Shown: one piece after another, positions 1-7,253 of the stretch | Layout: every line of letters starts with the position of its first letter | Numbering within the stretch: the first letter of the stretch is position 1 | Assembly: GCA_023423775.1 (NCBI GenBank) | Contig: JAFAEZ010000158.1 | Coordinates: 1 to 12,653, forward strand | DNA: 12,653 nt | Reading direction: 5' to 3' | Origin: Pseudomonadota bacterium | GTDB taxonomy: Bacteria > Pseudomonadota > Alphaproteobacteria > Sphingomonadales > Sphingomonadaceae | The notes under the pieces: generated by a model | What the model was told of the DNA's origin: nothing | Database searches by the model: none | The model's input: the letters and a program-made list of their open reading frames with translations, nothing else | Made by a program: the position numbers and the translations under genes

Positions 1-569
1 GCGCTGCGCGCATTGAGGTCGACCAGCGGCACCTTGAGCTCCTGGGCGACGCTGCGGATCTTTTCCGACCATGGCTCGAGGCTGCTCTTGAGGCGGCCTT
101 GCGCGAACTCGCGGCGGGTGAGCGGCGTCAGCAGCACCGGGATCGCGCCTGCCGCGCGCACCTCGGCGACGTAGCGGCGCAGATTGGCCGGGAACTCGGT
201 CTCGAGGTCGGTCCAGCGCTCCGGGACCCTGGATTGGTCGTTATGGGCGAACTGGATGAGGACGTAGGTCGCCTTGTAGCCCGGCACCCGCGCCTCGCCG
301 AGCGCGATGTCCCACGAGCCCTCGGCCCGGTAGCTGCGCGTGCTGCGGCCGCCGCGCCCGACATTGAGGCAGGCCACCGAGGATTTGACGTGGCGGTCGC
401 AGAAGGCCGAAGCCCAGCCGCTGTGCGGAGCCATGGTCGAATCCCCGACCAGGATGATCTTGTACGGCTCCAGCGGCGCGGCGTCGGTGCGTTCGCGCGC
501 CGGCTCGGCGGCGTTGGCCGCGCCTGCGGCCAATAAGGGGAGGAGTATTCCGAACGTTTTGGTGATCAT
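1..569 (-). CDS. Secreted SGNH/GDSL hydrolase, CE12-like acetylesterase (partial, 3' end outside window)
   Basis: The 189 visible codons run from ATG at 569 to the left window edge. Residues 1-20 look like a Sec signal peptide ending ANA. The mature part shows SGNH blocks in order: GDST at 42-45 with putative nucleophile Ser44, the block II Gly/Arg-rich stretch GRGGRSTRS at 71-79, and block III QFAHND at 106-111 with Asn110. This pattern matches the rhamnogalacturonan acetylesterase (CE12, RhgT/YesT) branch, whose members remove O-acetyl groups from polysaccharides. The block V Asp-His pair lies beyond the edge and cannot be checked. Block III has Ala where family members usually have Gly (GHND). 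A strong purine-rich ribosome site (GGAGGGG) precedes the ATG, and the gap to the upstream dehydrogenase is 23 bases, so it is probably the last visible gene of the alginate operon. By inference the substrate could be acetylated alginate; pectin-type acetyl esters remain an alternative. Confidence 0.85.
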   Translation of the reverse strand, partial: MITKTFGILLPLLAAGAANAAEPARERTDAAPLEPYKIILVGDSTMAPHSGWASAFCDRHVKSSVACLNVGRGGRSTRSYRAEGSWDIALGEARVPGYKATYVLIQFAHNDQSRVPERWTDLETEFPANLRRYVAEVRAAGAIPVLLTPLTRREFAQGRLKSSLEPWSEKIRSVAQELKVPLVDLNARS

Positions 570-592
570 CTTACCCCTCCCCTTGGTCTCGA

Positions 593-1345
593 TTACGAGA
601 AGAACAGCCCGCCGTTGATGTCGAGATTGACGCCGGCGAGGAACGAGGCGTCTTCCGACGCGAGATAGGCGACCGCGGCCGCGACTTCCTCGGGCGCGCC
701 CTCGCGGCGGAGCGGCGTGTTGCCGGCGACCGCCTTGCGGCCCTCGGGCTTCGAGAAGATGTCGTGGAAGCTGGTGCCGATCAGGCCCGGACAGACCGCG
801 TTCACGCGGATGCCCTGCGGGCCCATTTCCTTGGCCCAGCCGCGGGTGAGCGTCATCAAGGCGCCCTTGGCGGTGGCGTAGACCGACGCGCCCGGCCCGC
901 CGCCGTCACGGCCCGCCAGCGACGCGATGTTGATGATTGCACTACCCTCGCCGAGATAAGGTTTGGCCGCCTTGGTGACGAGGAAGGCCGACTTGAGGTT
1001 GAGCGTCATGACCTGGTCGAAAAAGGCTTCGTCCATCTCATCGAGGGTCTTGCGGGCGACCATGCCGCCGGCGCAGTTGACGAGCACGTCGATGCGGTCG
1101 CCGAAGGCGGCGCGCGAAGCTTCGATCAGGCCGGCCACTTCGGCCGGCTTGGTGACGTCGGCGCGATGGATGATCGCGGTGCCGCCCGCCGCCTCGATAT
1201 CGGCCTTGGTGGCGGTCGCCGCCGCCTCGTCATTGGCGAAGTTGACGACGACCTTGGCGCCTTCGCGCGCCAGTCGCAGCGACACCGCCCGGCCGATATC
1301 CCGACCGCCGCCGGTGACGATGGCGATCTTGTCTTGAAGCTTCAT
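593..1345 (-). CDS. SDR-family oxidoreductase, probable DEH reductase (alginate catabolism)
   Basis: This 250-residue protein is a classical short-chain dehydrogenase: cofactor motif TGGGRDIG at 11-18, NCAG at 90-93, and the catalytic set Asn116, Ser142, Tyr156 and Lys160 (YATAK). The end of the second beta strand reads VVVNF with no acidic residue, and an Arg sits in the glycine loop; both favour NADPH over NADH, by inference. The stretches GGMVARKTL (93-101) and GGGPGASVY (148-156) resemble, from memory, the Sphingomonas sp. A1 reductase A1-R, which converts DEH (4-deoxy-L-erythro-5-hexoseulose uronate) to 2-keto-3-deoxygluconate. That role fits the two alginate lyases and the uronate transporter upstream. 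The start ATG lies three bases after the transporter stop, and an AGGGA inside the end of the transporter gene can serve as its ribosome site. A generic FabG-like or KduD-like activity is the alternative. It has the usual family length and is cytosolic. Confidence 0.87.
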   Translation of the reverse strand: MKLQDKIAIVTGGGRDIGRAVSLRLAREGAKVVVNFANDEAAATATKADIEAAGGTAIIHRADVTKPAEVAGLIEASRAAFGDRIDVLVNCAGGMVARKTLDEMDEAFFDQVMTLNLKSAFLVTKAAKPYLGEGSAIINIASLAGRDGGGPGASVYATAKGALMTLTRGWAKEMGPQGIRVNAVCPGLIGTSFHDIFSKPEGRKAVAGNTPLRREGAPEEVAAAVAYLASEDASFLAGVNLDINGGLFFS

Positions 1346-1348
1346 TTC

Positions 1349-2665
1349 TCAATTTCCCTGTGCGTTAACGGAGTGGATGTGGATGCGCTCGACCTTGCCG
1401 CCGAGCAGCCAGATCGCGAGGATGGAGAGCGGCACGATCGCCGCGCTGAGCGCGAAGATCGGCGCGTAGGAGGTCACGGTCATCGCCGGCACCAGCCAGG
1501 TGGTGATGAGCGTGCCGGCAACCGCTGCGGTGCCGCTCATCCCGGCCAGCGAGCCGACCGCCGAGCCGCCGAAATAGTCGCTCGGCAGCGTCTGGATGTT
1601 GCCGATCGCCGCCTGGAAGCCGAACAGGATGACGGCGATGAGCAGCACGGCGGTGAGCGGATCGCTCGCGCTCATGGTCAGCAGCAGCGCCGGCAGCATG
1701 ATGATGCCGCCCGCGGTGATCACCGACTTGCGGGCCGTGCTGACGCTGCGGCCGCTCTTGATGATCGCTCCGGCCGCCCAGCCGCCGGCAAGGCTGCCGA
1801 GCATGGCGCCGACGAACGGAACCCAGGCGAACAGGCCGATCTGCTTGACGTCGAAGCCGAAGGTTTCGGCGAGGTAGATCGGCAGCCAGGAGACGAACAG
1901 CCACCAGACCGGATCGAGGAAGAAGCGGCTGATGATGATCGCCCAGCTCTGGCGGTAGCGCAGCAAAGTGCCCCAGCCGACCGGAGGGCCGTCCACCGTC
2001 GCGGGCGGTCCGCCCGCCTCGGGCGCGTCGAGGATGTGCGAGCGCTCTTCCTCGGTGATCCAGGGATGCTTGGCCGGATCGGCCTTGTAGAGCCACAGCC
2101 AGGGCAGCAGCCACACCACGCCGAGGACGCCGATCACGACGAAGGTCGTGCGCCAGCCCACGGCCGTGAACAGCAGGGCCACCAGGGGCGCCGAAACGAT
2201 CCCGCCGATCGCCGCCCCGGAATTGAAGATGCCCTGAGCGAGCGCACGCTCGCGCGAAGGGAACCACAAGGCGTTGGCCTTGGCGGCGCCGGGCCAGTTG
2301 CCGGCCTCGCTGACGCCGAGCGTGACGCGCAGGAAGCCGAGGAATGGCAAGGAGCGCACCAGAGCATGGGCCGCGATCGACGCCGACCACACGATGATCG
2401 AGAGCGAGAAGCCGAGCCTTGTGCCGATCTTGTCGAAGATCTTGCCGAACAGCGACTGACCGACCGCGTAGGAGATCATGAACAGGGTCACGAGCAAGGC
2501 GTAGTCTTCCTTGGTCGCGCCGATGTCCTTCGACACTTCGGGCCACATCACGGCGAGCGCGTTGCGGTCGATATAATTGATGACCGTGGCAAGCGCGATC
2601 AGCGCGATGATGCCCCAGCGCAGTCCTTTGATTTTCATCGATCCCCGTCCCGCTATTTTGTTCAT
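1349..2665 (-). CDS. MFS transporter, ExuT-like anion:cation symporter (probable DEH/hexuronate importer)
   Basis: A 438-residue inner-membrane protein with about 12 hydrophobic segments. TM1 ends in INYIDR (29-34), a hallmark of the anion:cation symporter family that includes ExuT. The loop 2-3 MFS signature is GKIFDKIGTRLG (74-85), and SEAGNWPGAAKANALWFP (119-136) is the highly conserved TM4 region of hexuronate transporters. Family members take up hexuronates by proton symport. Here the likely cargo is the monomeric product of the PL6/PL17 lyases, passed on to the downstream reductase; the cargo is inferred from context. The ATG at 2665 overlaps the lyase stop as ATGA, implying translational coupling. 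A second in-frame ATG at 2638 (residue 10) has a purine-rich GGGACGGGG upstream and directly precedes the conserved part (KIKGLRW), so the true start could be nine residues shorter. Confidence 0.9.
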   Translation of the reverse strand: MNKIAGRGSMKIKGLRWGIIALIALATVINYIDRNALAVMWPEVSKDIGATKEDYALLVTLFMISYAVGQSLFGKIFDKIGTRLGFSLSIIVWSASIAAHALVRSLPFLGFLRVTLGVSEAGNWPGAAKANALWFPSRERALAQGIFNSGAAIGGIVSAPLVALLFTAVGWRTTFVVIGVLGVVWLLPWLWLYKADPAKHPWITEEERSHILDAPEAGGPPATVDGPPVGWGTLLRYRQSWAIIISRFFLDPVWWLFVSWLPIYLAETFGFDVKQIGLFAWVPFVGAMLGSLAGGWAAGAIIKSGRSVSTARKSVITAGGIIMLPALLLTMSASDPLTAVLLIAVILFGFQAAIGNIQTLPSDYFGGSAVGSLAGMSGTAAVAGTLITTWLVPAMTVTSYAPIFALSAAIVPLSILAIWLLGGKVERIHIHSVNAQGN

Positions 2666-4863
2666 GAGCGTCCGCCTTCGAAGCGCGCCAGATGGCCGGT
2701 CCAGCGGTAGGTCTTGCCGCCGAGGACGGCCTCGTGATCGGTGCTCGCCGCGACGTCGTCCGCGACCGCGACCACGATCGTGCGTCCGCTCTTGAGCGCG
2801 ATTTCGATCAGCTCGGCCGCGCCGATGCGGTGCCGGCGCAGCGCGGCGATGCCGGTGCGGCTGCCGACCGTGGTCTCGGCCGAGGCGTCATATTCGCCGT
2901 GCGGCTCGAGCAGGCTGACGAAGGTCGCGTCGGCGCCCTTCGTGCGCTGGATGAGCACGGGCTCGCGCCGCAGGTTGAAGCGAGGATCGTTGGCGCCGCT
3001 CTCGGCGATGATCACTTCGCTGCCGACGGCCGGGAGCATCCGATAGGTGTAGAAGCGGCCGTCGTTGATCCAGGTAACGAAGCCGTTCGATGCGTCGGGC
3101 GTGCCGACCGCGTCCACCCAGAGATGCTGGTAGCCGGCCTTCTTGCCGAGCACCGGCCGTTCCGCAATGTTCGACTTCAGCGGAAAGCCGACCTCGATGA
3201 TGTGGCCGGAGAAATGGAGCGGAAGGTCGAACTGGGCCGGCGCTTTGCCTTCGGCGCGGACAAGGTCGAGCACGACCGGAGCGCCGCCGTCCGCAAGCCG
3301 CACCTGGGCGAGCGTGCGGCGGAGCTTCACACCGGGATAGGCACCATCGATTTCCGCGGTGCTGGCCTGGAGACCTTCGACCCCGCCGAAATAGAGCTGC
3401 CTGGGCGCGAGCTTCTCGGCTTCCTTGAGCTTGCCTCCAAAATGGCTGGTCTCGTCGACCACCACCGTGTTGTGCGCGATCGTCTGCTTCGCCCAAGTTT
3501 CGTTTTCGGGCAGGTAGCGGCCGCCGTCCTTGGCCTCGATATTGAGGAAGCGCGCGGCGCCGTAATCGGTGACGATCGGATTGCCGTTGTCGTAGAACAG
3601 CCAGGATAGCTTGTCGAAATGGCCGTGGCCCATGCCCTGGGCGCTGTTCTTCGCCACCAAAGCCTGGTCGGTCGCGCCGCCGCCGGAGCGCAGCACCGCA
3701 ACGGCGCCCTCGTCGCCATTGGGGCCGTCGCGGAACAGAGCCGAGCCGAACGGGAACGGCTTGGCCAGCCCCGCGGCGAGGTCGCGTGCGACTGCGAGGC
3801 CTTCGGGCGAGAGGATCGTCTGCCCCTGCCCTGCGGCGATCGACAGGAAGCTCGGGTCGCGCGTCTGCCCGTAGGCGATCGCGACCGCCTGGTAGAGCTC
3901 TTCGGTACGCAAGCTCTTGTCCGGCATCGCGTCGTTCAGCGGGAAGAAGTAGCCGTCATAGGTGAGCTGGATCGCCGCCCGCACCGCCTTGAGCACGACA
4001 CCGTCGCGATATTCGAACATCTTGCGCTCGGGGTCGTTGGCCTGGACCGCCTGCGCGAAGATCACGAACGGCATCAGCGCGTAACGCTGGTAATAAGGCC
4101 CTTCGGCATAATAGCCGTCCGGGGAGAAAAGCAGGTCGAGCTGGCGGAGGAAACCGGCCTTGCCGCTCTTGTCGAGGCCAAGCAGCGCTTTCTCGACGAG
4201 GTCGCGGTCGCCGATCACGTAGCCGGTCATGCCGACGCCGGCATTGGCCCAGGTCGCATGGTTGTGGATGCGGTTGAACACTTCCGGCGATTCCGCCGAG
4301 AGGAAGTGCGCCATCCGCCGGAAGACCTTGTCGTCGATCGCCTTGCGGTCGCGCGCATTGAGGTCGCCGCGGATCGCGTCATAGCCCTGCACCGCATTGA
4401 CCAGCCACACGCTGTCGTTGAGGCTCTGCCAGAACAGGCGACCCGGCACCTGGTTCGACGCCGCGGGATGCTTGCCGAGCTTGGGGTAGAGCGCGGCATA
4501 AGCGAGCAGCATGTCGCGCGCATAATCGCGATAGGCCGCCTCGCCGGTGATCCGGTAGAGCATACCGGCGCCGTTGATCGCCTTGTAGTTGCGCTTGTGC
4601 TGCTCGTGGGTGAGCCCGCCGCCCGGATCCTTCGGCACCGGCACGTTGATGCCTGCGCGCATCGCGGCATCGACCGCCTTGCGGACACGCTCCACTTCCT
4701 GCGCGAACAGCGGATGGCGGTCCTTTTCGGCCTGCATCGCCGCGAATCCCGACGGGCTCGTCAGCACTGGCGCCGGTACGGGCGCGGCCGCGTAAGCGGC
4801 GGGTGCCGTCGCGGCCAGGAGGAAGGCGATTGCGAGCGCGGCGCGGCGCGGTGTCCTGTTCAC
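2662..4863 (-). CDS. PL17 oligoalginate lyase (exolytic), heparinase II/III-like C-terminal domain
   Basis: A 733-residue secreted enzyme. Residues 1-26 form a Sec signal peptide (AYA-type cleavage site, no lipobox). An alpha/alpha-barrel alginate lyase domain covers about 27-360 and a heparinase II/III-like beta domain about 375-733. The key residues known from Saccharophagus Alg17C are present at the same numbers as I recall them: Asn201, His202, Tyr258 and Arg260 (YYQR), His413, Tyr450, and the zinc ligands His415, Asp433 and His464. Family PL17 cleaves alginate oligomers exolytically by beta-elimination, releasing unsaturated monouronate that opens to DEH. The GTG start at 4863 overlaps the stop of the PL6 gene as GTGA, with GGGAG seven bases upstream, so translation is probably coupled. 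The downstream transporter overlaps its own stop. Length is that of complete family members, with no frameshift or missing residue. A preference between mannuronate and guluronate ends cannot be read from sequence. Confidence 0.95.
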   Translation of the reverse strand: MNRTPRRAALAIAFLLAATAPAAYAAAPVPAPVLTSPSGFAAMQAEKDRHPLFAQEVERVRKAVDAAMRAGINVPVPKDPGGGLTHEQHKRNYKAINGAGMLYRITGEAAYRDYARDMLLAYAALYPKLGKHPAASNQVPGRLFWQSLNDSVWLVNAVQGYDAIRGDLNARDRKAIDDKVFRRMAHFLSAESPEVFNRIHNHATWANAGVGMTGYVIGDRDLVEKALLGLDKSGKAGFLRQLDLLFSPDGYYAEGPYYQRYALMPFVIFAQAVQANDPERKMFEYRDGVVLKAVRAAIQLTYDGYFFPLNDAMPDKSLRTEELYQAVAIAYGQTRDPSFLSIAAGQGQTILSPEGLAVARDLAAGLAKPFPFGSALFRDGPNGDEGAVAVLRSGGGATDQALVAKNSAQGMGHGHFDKLSWLFYDNGNPIVTDYGAARFLNIEAKDGGRYLPENETWAKQTIAHNTVVVDETSHFGGKLKEAEKLAPRQLYFGGVEGLQASTAEIDGAYPGVKLRRTLAQVRLADGGAPVVLDLVRAEGKAPAQFDLPLHFSGHIIEVGFPLKSNIAERPVLGKKAGYQHLWVDAVGTPDASNGFVTWINDGRFYTYRMLPAVGSEVIIAESGANDPRFNLRREPVLIQRTKGADATFVSLLEPHGEYDASAETTVGSRTGIAALRRHRIGAAELIEIALKSGRTIVVAVADDVAASTDHEAVLGGKTYRWTGHLARFEGGRS

Positions 4864-7091
4864 TGCGCGGCTCCCGCGATGTTGCCGCTCAGCGTCGCGC
4901 GCGGAGGGCCTTTGTAATGAAGCTCCTCGACGACCGGCAACGCCGTGCCCTCGAAACGGTTGTCGACGATCGCCGTCTCGGGCGCGCCGACGCTGTGCAC
5001 GACGCGGACGGGGCCGCTGCCGACGAAGCGATTGCCGACGATCGCGGCATGCTGCACGCCGGAGAGGTGGAGCGAGGCTTCGCCGGCGCGGCCCGAATTC
5101 TCGATCAGCGAATTGGCGACCGTCACGTGCGGCCCGAAGGTGCTTTCGTCGGTGCCGCCGCGCAGCACTTCGGCGACGCTGCCGACATTGCGGAATTCGG
5201 AGTTGGAAATCTCCACATATTCCGCGTTGTAATGGCCCTTGCCCTTGGTCTCGGAGCGCGCCGCAAGCACGCTGCCGGAAACCCCGTCGAACTTGCTCGC
5301 GAAGATCGCGATCCGGTCGGCGAGCGTGTCGGGGGTCGTTGCGATCACGTCGAAGGCCGGGGCGGAAAGGCCGCGAACTTCGCTCTCTTCGATCACGACC
5401 GTGTAATTGGTCGGCATTGATCGCGCGCTGGTGCGGAGCACGGCATTGCCCGGCGCAGCAGGGGCGTCGGCGCCGGAGAGGACGAGGTTGGAAAGCGCGA
5501 TCCGGCCCCCGTCCTCGATCTGGAACAGCGTCGGTGCGGTGAAGGTGATGACCGGTTTGTCGGCGGCGGATGCCCCGGCGATGGTCAGGGTGCGCTCCAC
5601 GACGATCGGGGCATCGACGCGATAGGTGCCGCCCGCGAGCCGCACCACGCCGCCGTCCGGCGCTCGCGCCACCGCCGCCGCCAACGCATCGCCCCCGCCG
5701 ATATCTTGTACCGAACCGCTGCCGAACGCGGTGACGGTCTGCGCGCGCTTGGGATACCAGGCCGCGCCGGTGGCTTCCCGCTTCACCGGCACGCGGCGGC
5801 CGGTCATGCCGGCATCGACCTTGCCGTCGGGGACGAGCAGCCCGTCGGCATTGCGCGACACAGTCACCGCACGCCGTTCGAAGCCGCTGGCGAGCAGCGG
5901 CTTGGCCACCGGCGTCTGGACGTTGCCCGCGAAGCTGATGCCGGAAATGTCGCCCTCGGCCCGGAAGGGATCGGAGCCCGAGGAAGCGACGATGAGGTTG
6001 CGCCGGAACACAGTATCCTTCGGCGGCGCGGAGCGCTCGGCGTCCGCGCCCGCCGCCAGGGTGATCCGCGCCGGCTCGATGATCGTGTTGTTCTCGATCA
6101 CGGCGCCGACCACCTGGTGGTAGCGGTTGATCACCGAATTGGGCACGCCGTTCATGACGGTGATCGCGCTGGTGAAGCCGGTCCCGGACAGGCGCTCGAG
6201 GTAATTGTCGCGCACCGTCTGGCGCGGGTTGACGACGCGGACGCCGCCGGTGTGCGGCTTGGAATTGCCGAAGAAGAAATTGCCTTCGACCAGATTGCCG
6301 CTGCCGTGGCGGAGCACCAGAGCGCCCTGCGACTCGTAAAAAACGTTGCCGCGGAAGATGTTGCCGCCGGACTTGCTGGAGACGATCTCCACTTCGCCGT
6401 CGGTATGCTCGAAATAGTTGTTCTCGACGATCGTGTTGGAATCGGTCAGCGATTCCTCGCTGGTGCCGATGCGGATCGTCTCGCCGCCGTTCGAGCCGAG
6501 ATTGGGGCGCGGGCCGAAATAATTGTGGTCGATGCGGTGGCGGTTGGCCTGCGGCTGGCCCTTGGGACGGATCACCGCCAGCGTCACGCCGGCATTGGTC
6601 TTGCCCTCGAAATGCGAATGATCGACCCGATTGTCCTCGCCGTAGAGGGCGACCCAGATATCCTCGGCCCGCCGGTCCGGCTTGTTGAACCGGTCGATCA
6701 CCACTTCGGTGACGCGCGAGTTACTCGCGACGCGGCGGCTGTCGCGGCGGAAGGTGATCACTTCGTCCGAGAGCGCATGGCCGTCGCGGAACACGAGGCC
6801 GCTCACCAGCAGATGCTTGCCGGACAGGCGCAGGTTCGAATTGCCGGAAAGGACGACTCCGCCCTTGGTCTGGGCGCGCAGCACGATCGGCTTCAGCGGC
6901 TCGCCGATTCCCTCGAACAGGATCTGGAAATCGCGCCACTCGCCGTCGGCAAGGACGATCTCGTCGCCGGGCTTCGCGGCCTTGGCGGCAGCGCGATAAG
7001 CGGCCTGGTCGCGCACGAGATATTCGGCGCTGATCGCCGGCGCTGCCTGCGCCACGGCGAGAAATGATAATAAGATTACGCTGGTGCGCAC
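4860..7091 (-). CDS. PL6 alginate lyase, two-domain parallel beta-helix (AlyGC-like)
   Basis: A 743-residue secreted lyase, first gene of the operon. I chose GTG at 7091 because AGGAG lies six bases upstream and it places a clean Sec signal peptide first (about 22 residues, ending ISA, mature protein from EYLVRD); GTG at 7115 would add eight charged residues and lacks a good ribosome site. The first half is a chondroitinase B/PL6 right-handed beta-helix. Numbered from 7091, Asn201, Glu233 and Glu235 match the calcium ligands and Lys240 and Arg261 the catalytic base and acid of AlyGC; spacings N-32-E-2-E-5-K-21-R agree with N181/E213/E215/K220/R241 as I recall them. The second half (about 450-743) is another beta-helix repeat region, as in two-domain PL6 enzymes. 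It likely cuts polymeric or polyguluronate-rich alginate to feed the PL17 enzyme. Chondroitinase activity is the less likely alternative given the neighbours. Confidence 0.93.
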   Translation of the reverse strand: MRTSVILLSFLAVAQAAPAISAEYLVRDQAAYRAAAKAAKPGDEIVLADGEWRDFQILFEGIGEPLKPIVLRAQTKGGVVLSGNSNLRLSGKHLLVSGLVFRDGHALSDEVITFRRDSRRVASNSRVTEVVIDRFNKPDRRAEDIWVALYGEDNRVDHSHFEGKTNAGVTLAVIRPKGQPQANRHRIDHNYFGPRPNLGSNGGETIRIGTSEESLTDSNTIVENNYFEHTDGEVEIVSSKSGGNIFRGNVFYESQGALVLRHGSGNLVEGNFFFGNSKPHTGGVRVVNPRQTVRDNYLERLSGTGFTSAITVMNGVPNSVINRYHQVVGAVIENNTIIEPARITLAAGADAERSAPPKDTVFRRNLIVASSGSDPFRAEGDISGISFAGNVQTPVAKPLLASGFERRAVTVSRNADGLLVPDGKVDAGMTGRRVPVKREATGAAWYPKRAQTVTAFGSGSVQDIGGGDALAAAVARAPDGGVVRLAGGTYRVDAPIVVERTLTIAGASAADKPVITFTAPTLFQIEDGGRIALSNLVLSGADAPAAPGNAVLRTSARSMPTNYTVVIEESEVRGLSAPAFDVIATTPDTLADRIAIFASKFDGVSGSVLAARSETKGKGHYNAEYVEISNSEFRNVGSVAEVLRGGTDESTFGPHVTVANSLIENSGRAGEASLHLSGVQHAAIVGNRFVGSGPVRVVHSVGAPETAIVDNRFEGTALPVVEELHYKGPPRATLSGNIAGAAQ

Positions 7092-7097
7092 ACGCCT

Positions 7098-7102
7098 CTC
7101 CT
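7098..7102 (-). promoter_or_regulatory. Ribosome binding site deciding the PL6 start
   Basis: AGGAG on the minus strand lies six bases before GTG at 7091. It falls inside the reading frame if translation began at 7115, so it argues for the shorter start. Confidence 0.65.
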
Positions 7103-7143
7103 GAAACCCGCCCACGGACTTCTGCGACCCGCTAAGCTGGCCT

Positions 7144-7173
7144 ATCAGCTAGCAGCCACGCCCGGCTTGTCAA
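7144..7173 (-). promoter_or_regulatory. Candidate sigma-70-type promoter of the alginate operon
   Basis: A perfect TTGACA (minus strand, 7173-7168) is followed after 18 bases by a weak -10 candidate, GCTGAT (7149-7144). Transcription would start near 7137, leaving a leader of about 45 bases before the PL6 GTG. The -35 match is strong and the -10 match poor, as expected for an activator-dependent or repressed catabolic promoter. It is the only good -35 seen in the 162-base gap. Confidence 0.45.
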
Positions 7174-7177
7174 CCAG
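7166..7177. promoter_or_regulatory. Candidate GntR/FadR-type operator over the -35 of the alginate operon
   Basis: CTTGTCAACCAG fits an imperfect dyad CTnGTnnACnAG, the half-site pattern (TnGTnnACnA) of hexuronate regulators of the FadR subfamily such as UxuR/ExuR (TGGTATACCA). It covers the TTGACA element, so a bound repressor would block polymerase. Four of six base pairs are symmetric. The match is short and no GntR gene is visible, so this is a suggestion only. Confidence 0.3.
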
Positions 7178-7253
7178 TGCAACCTAATTGGACTAAAGAA
7201 CTGGTCAGCTATCTAACCGTCAAAGATCGGACCGGAAATTCCTGCGCGGCGGG

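Noticed and set aside
764..2710. A 648-codon plus-strand open frame opposite the SDR and MFS genes
   Set aside because: Low-complexity charged composition (D, R, A, G, E, H), no domain, and it crosses two real genes; a shadow frame of high-GC coding DNA.
3619..7067. Long plus-strand frames (3619-4917, 5706-7067) opposite the lyases
   Set aside because: Their compositions are typical of antisense readings and they lack motifs; the opposite strand carries complete PL17 and PL6 active sites.
7210..7250. Possible tetR terminator around GGAAATTCC
   Set aside because: The palindrome is only nine bases, cannot form a stable stem with a loop, and no T-run follows it.
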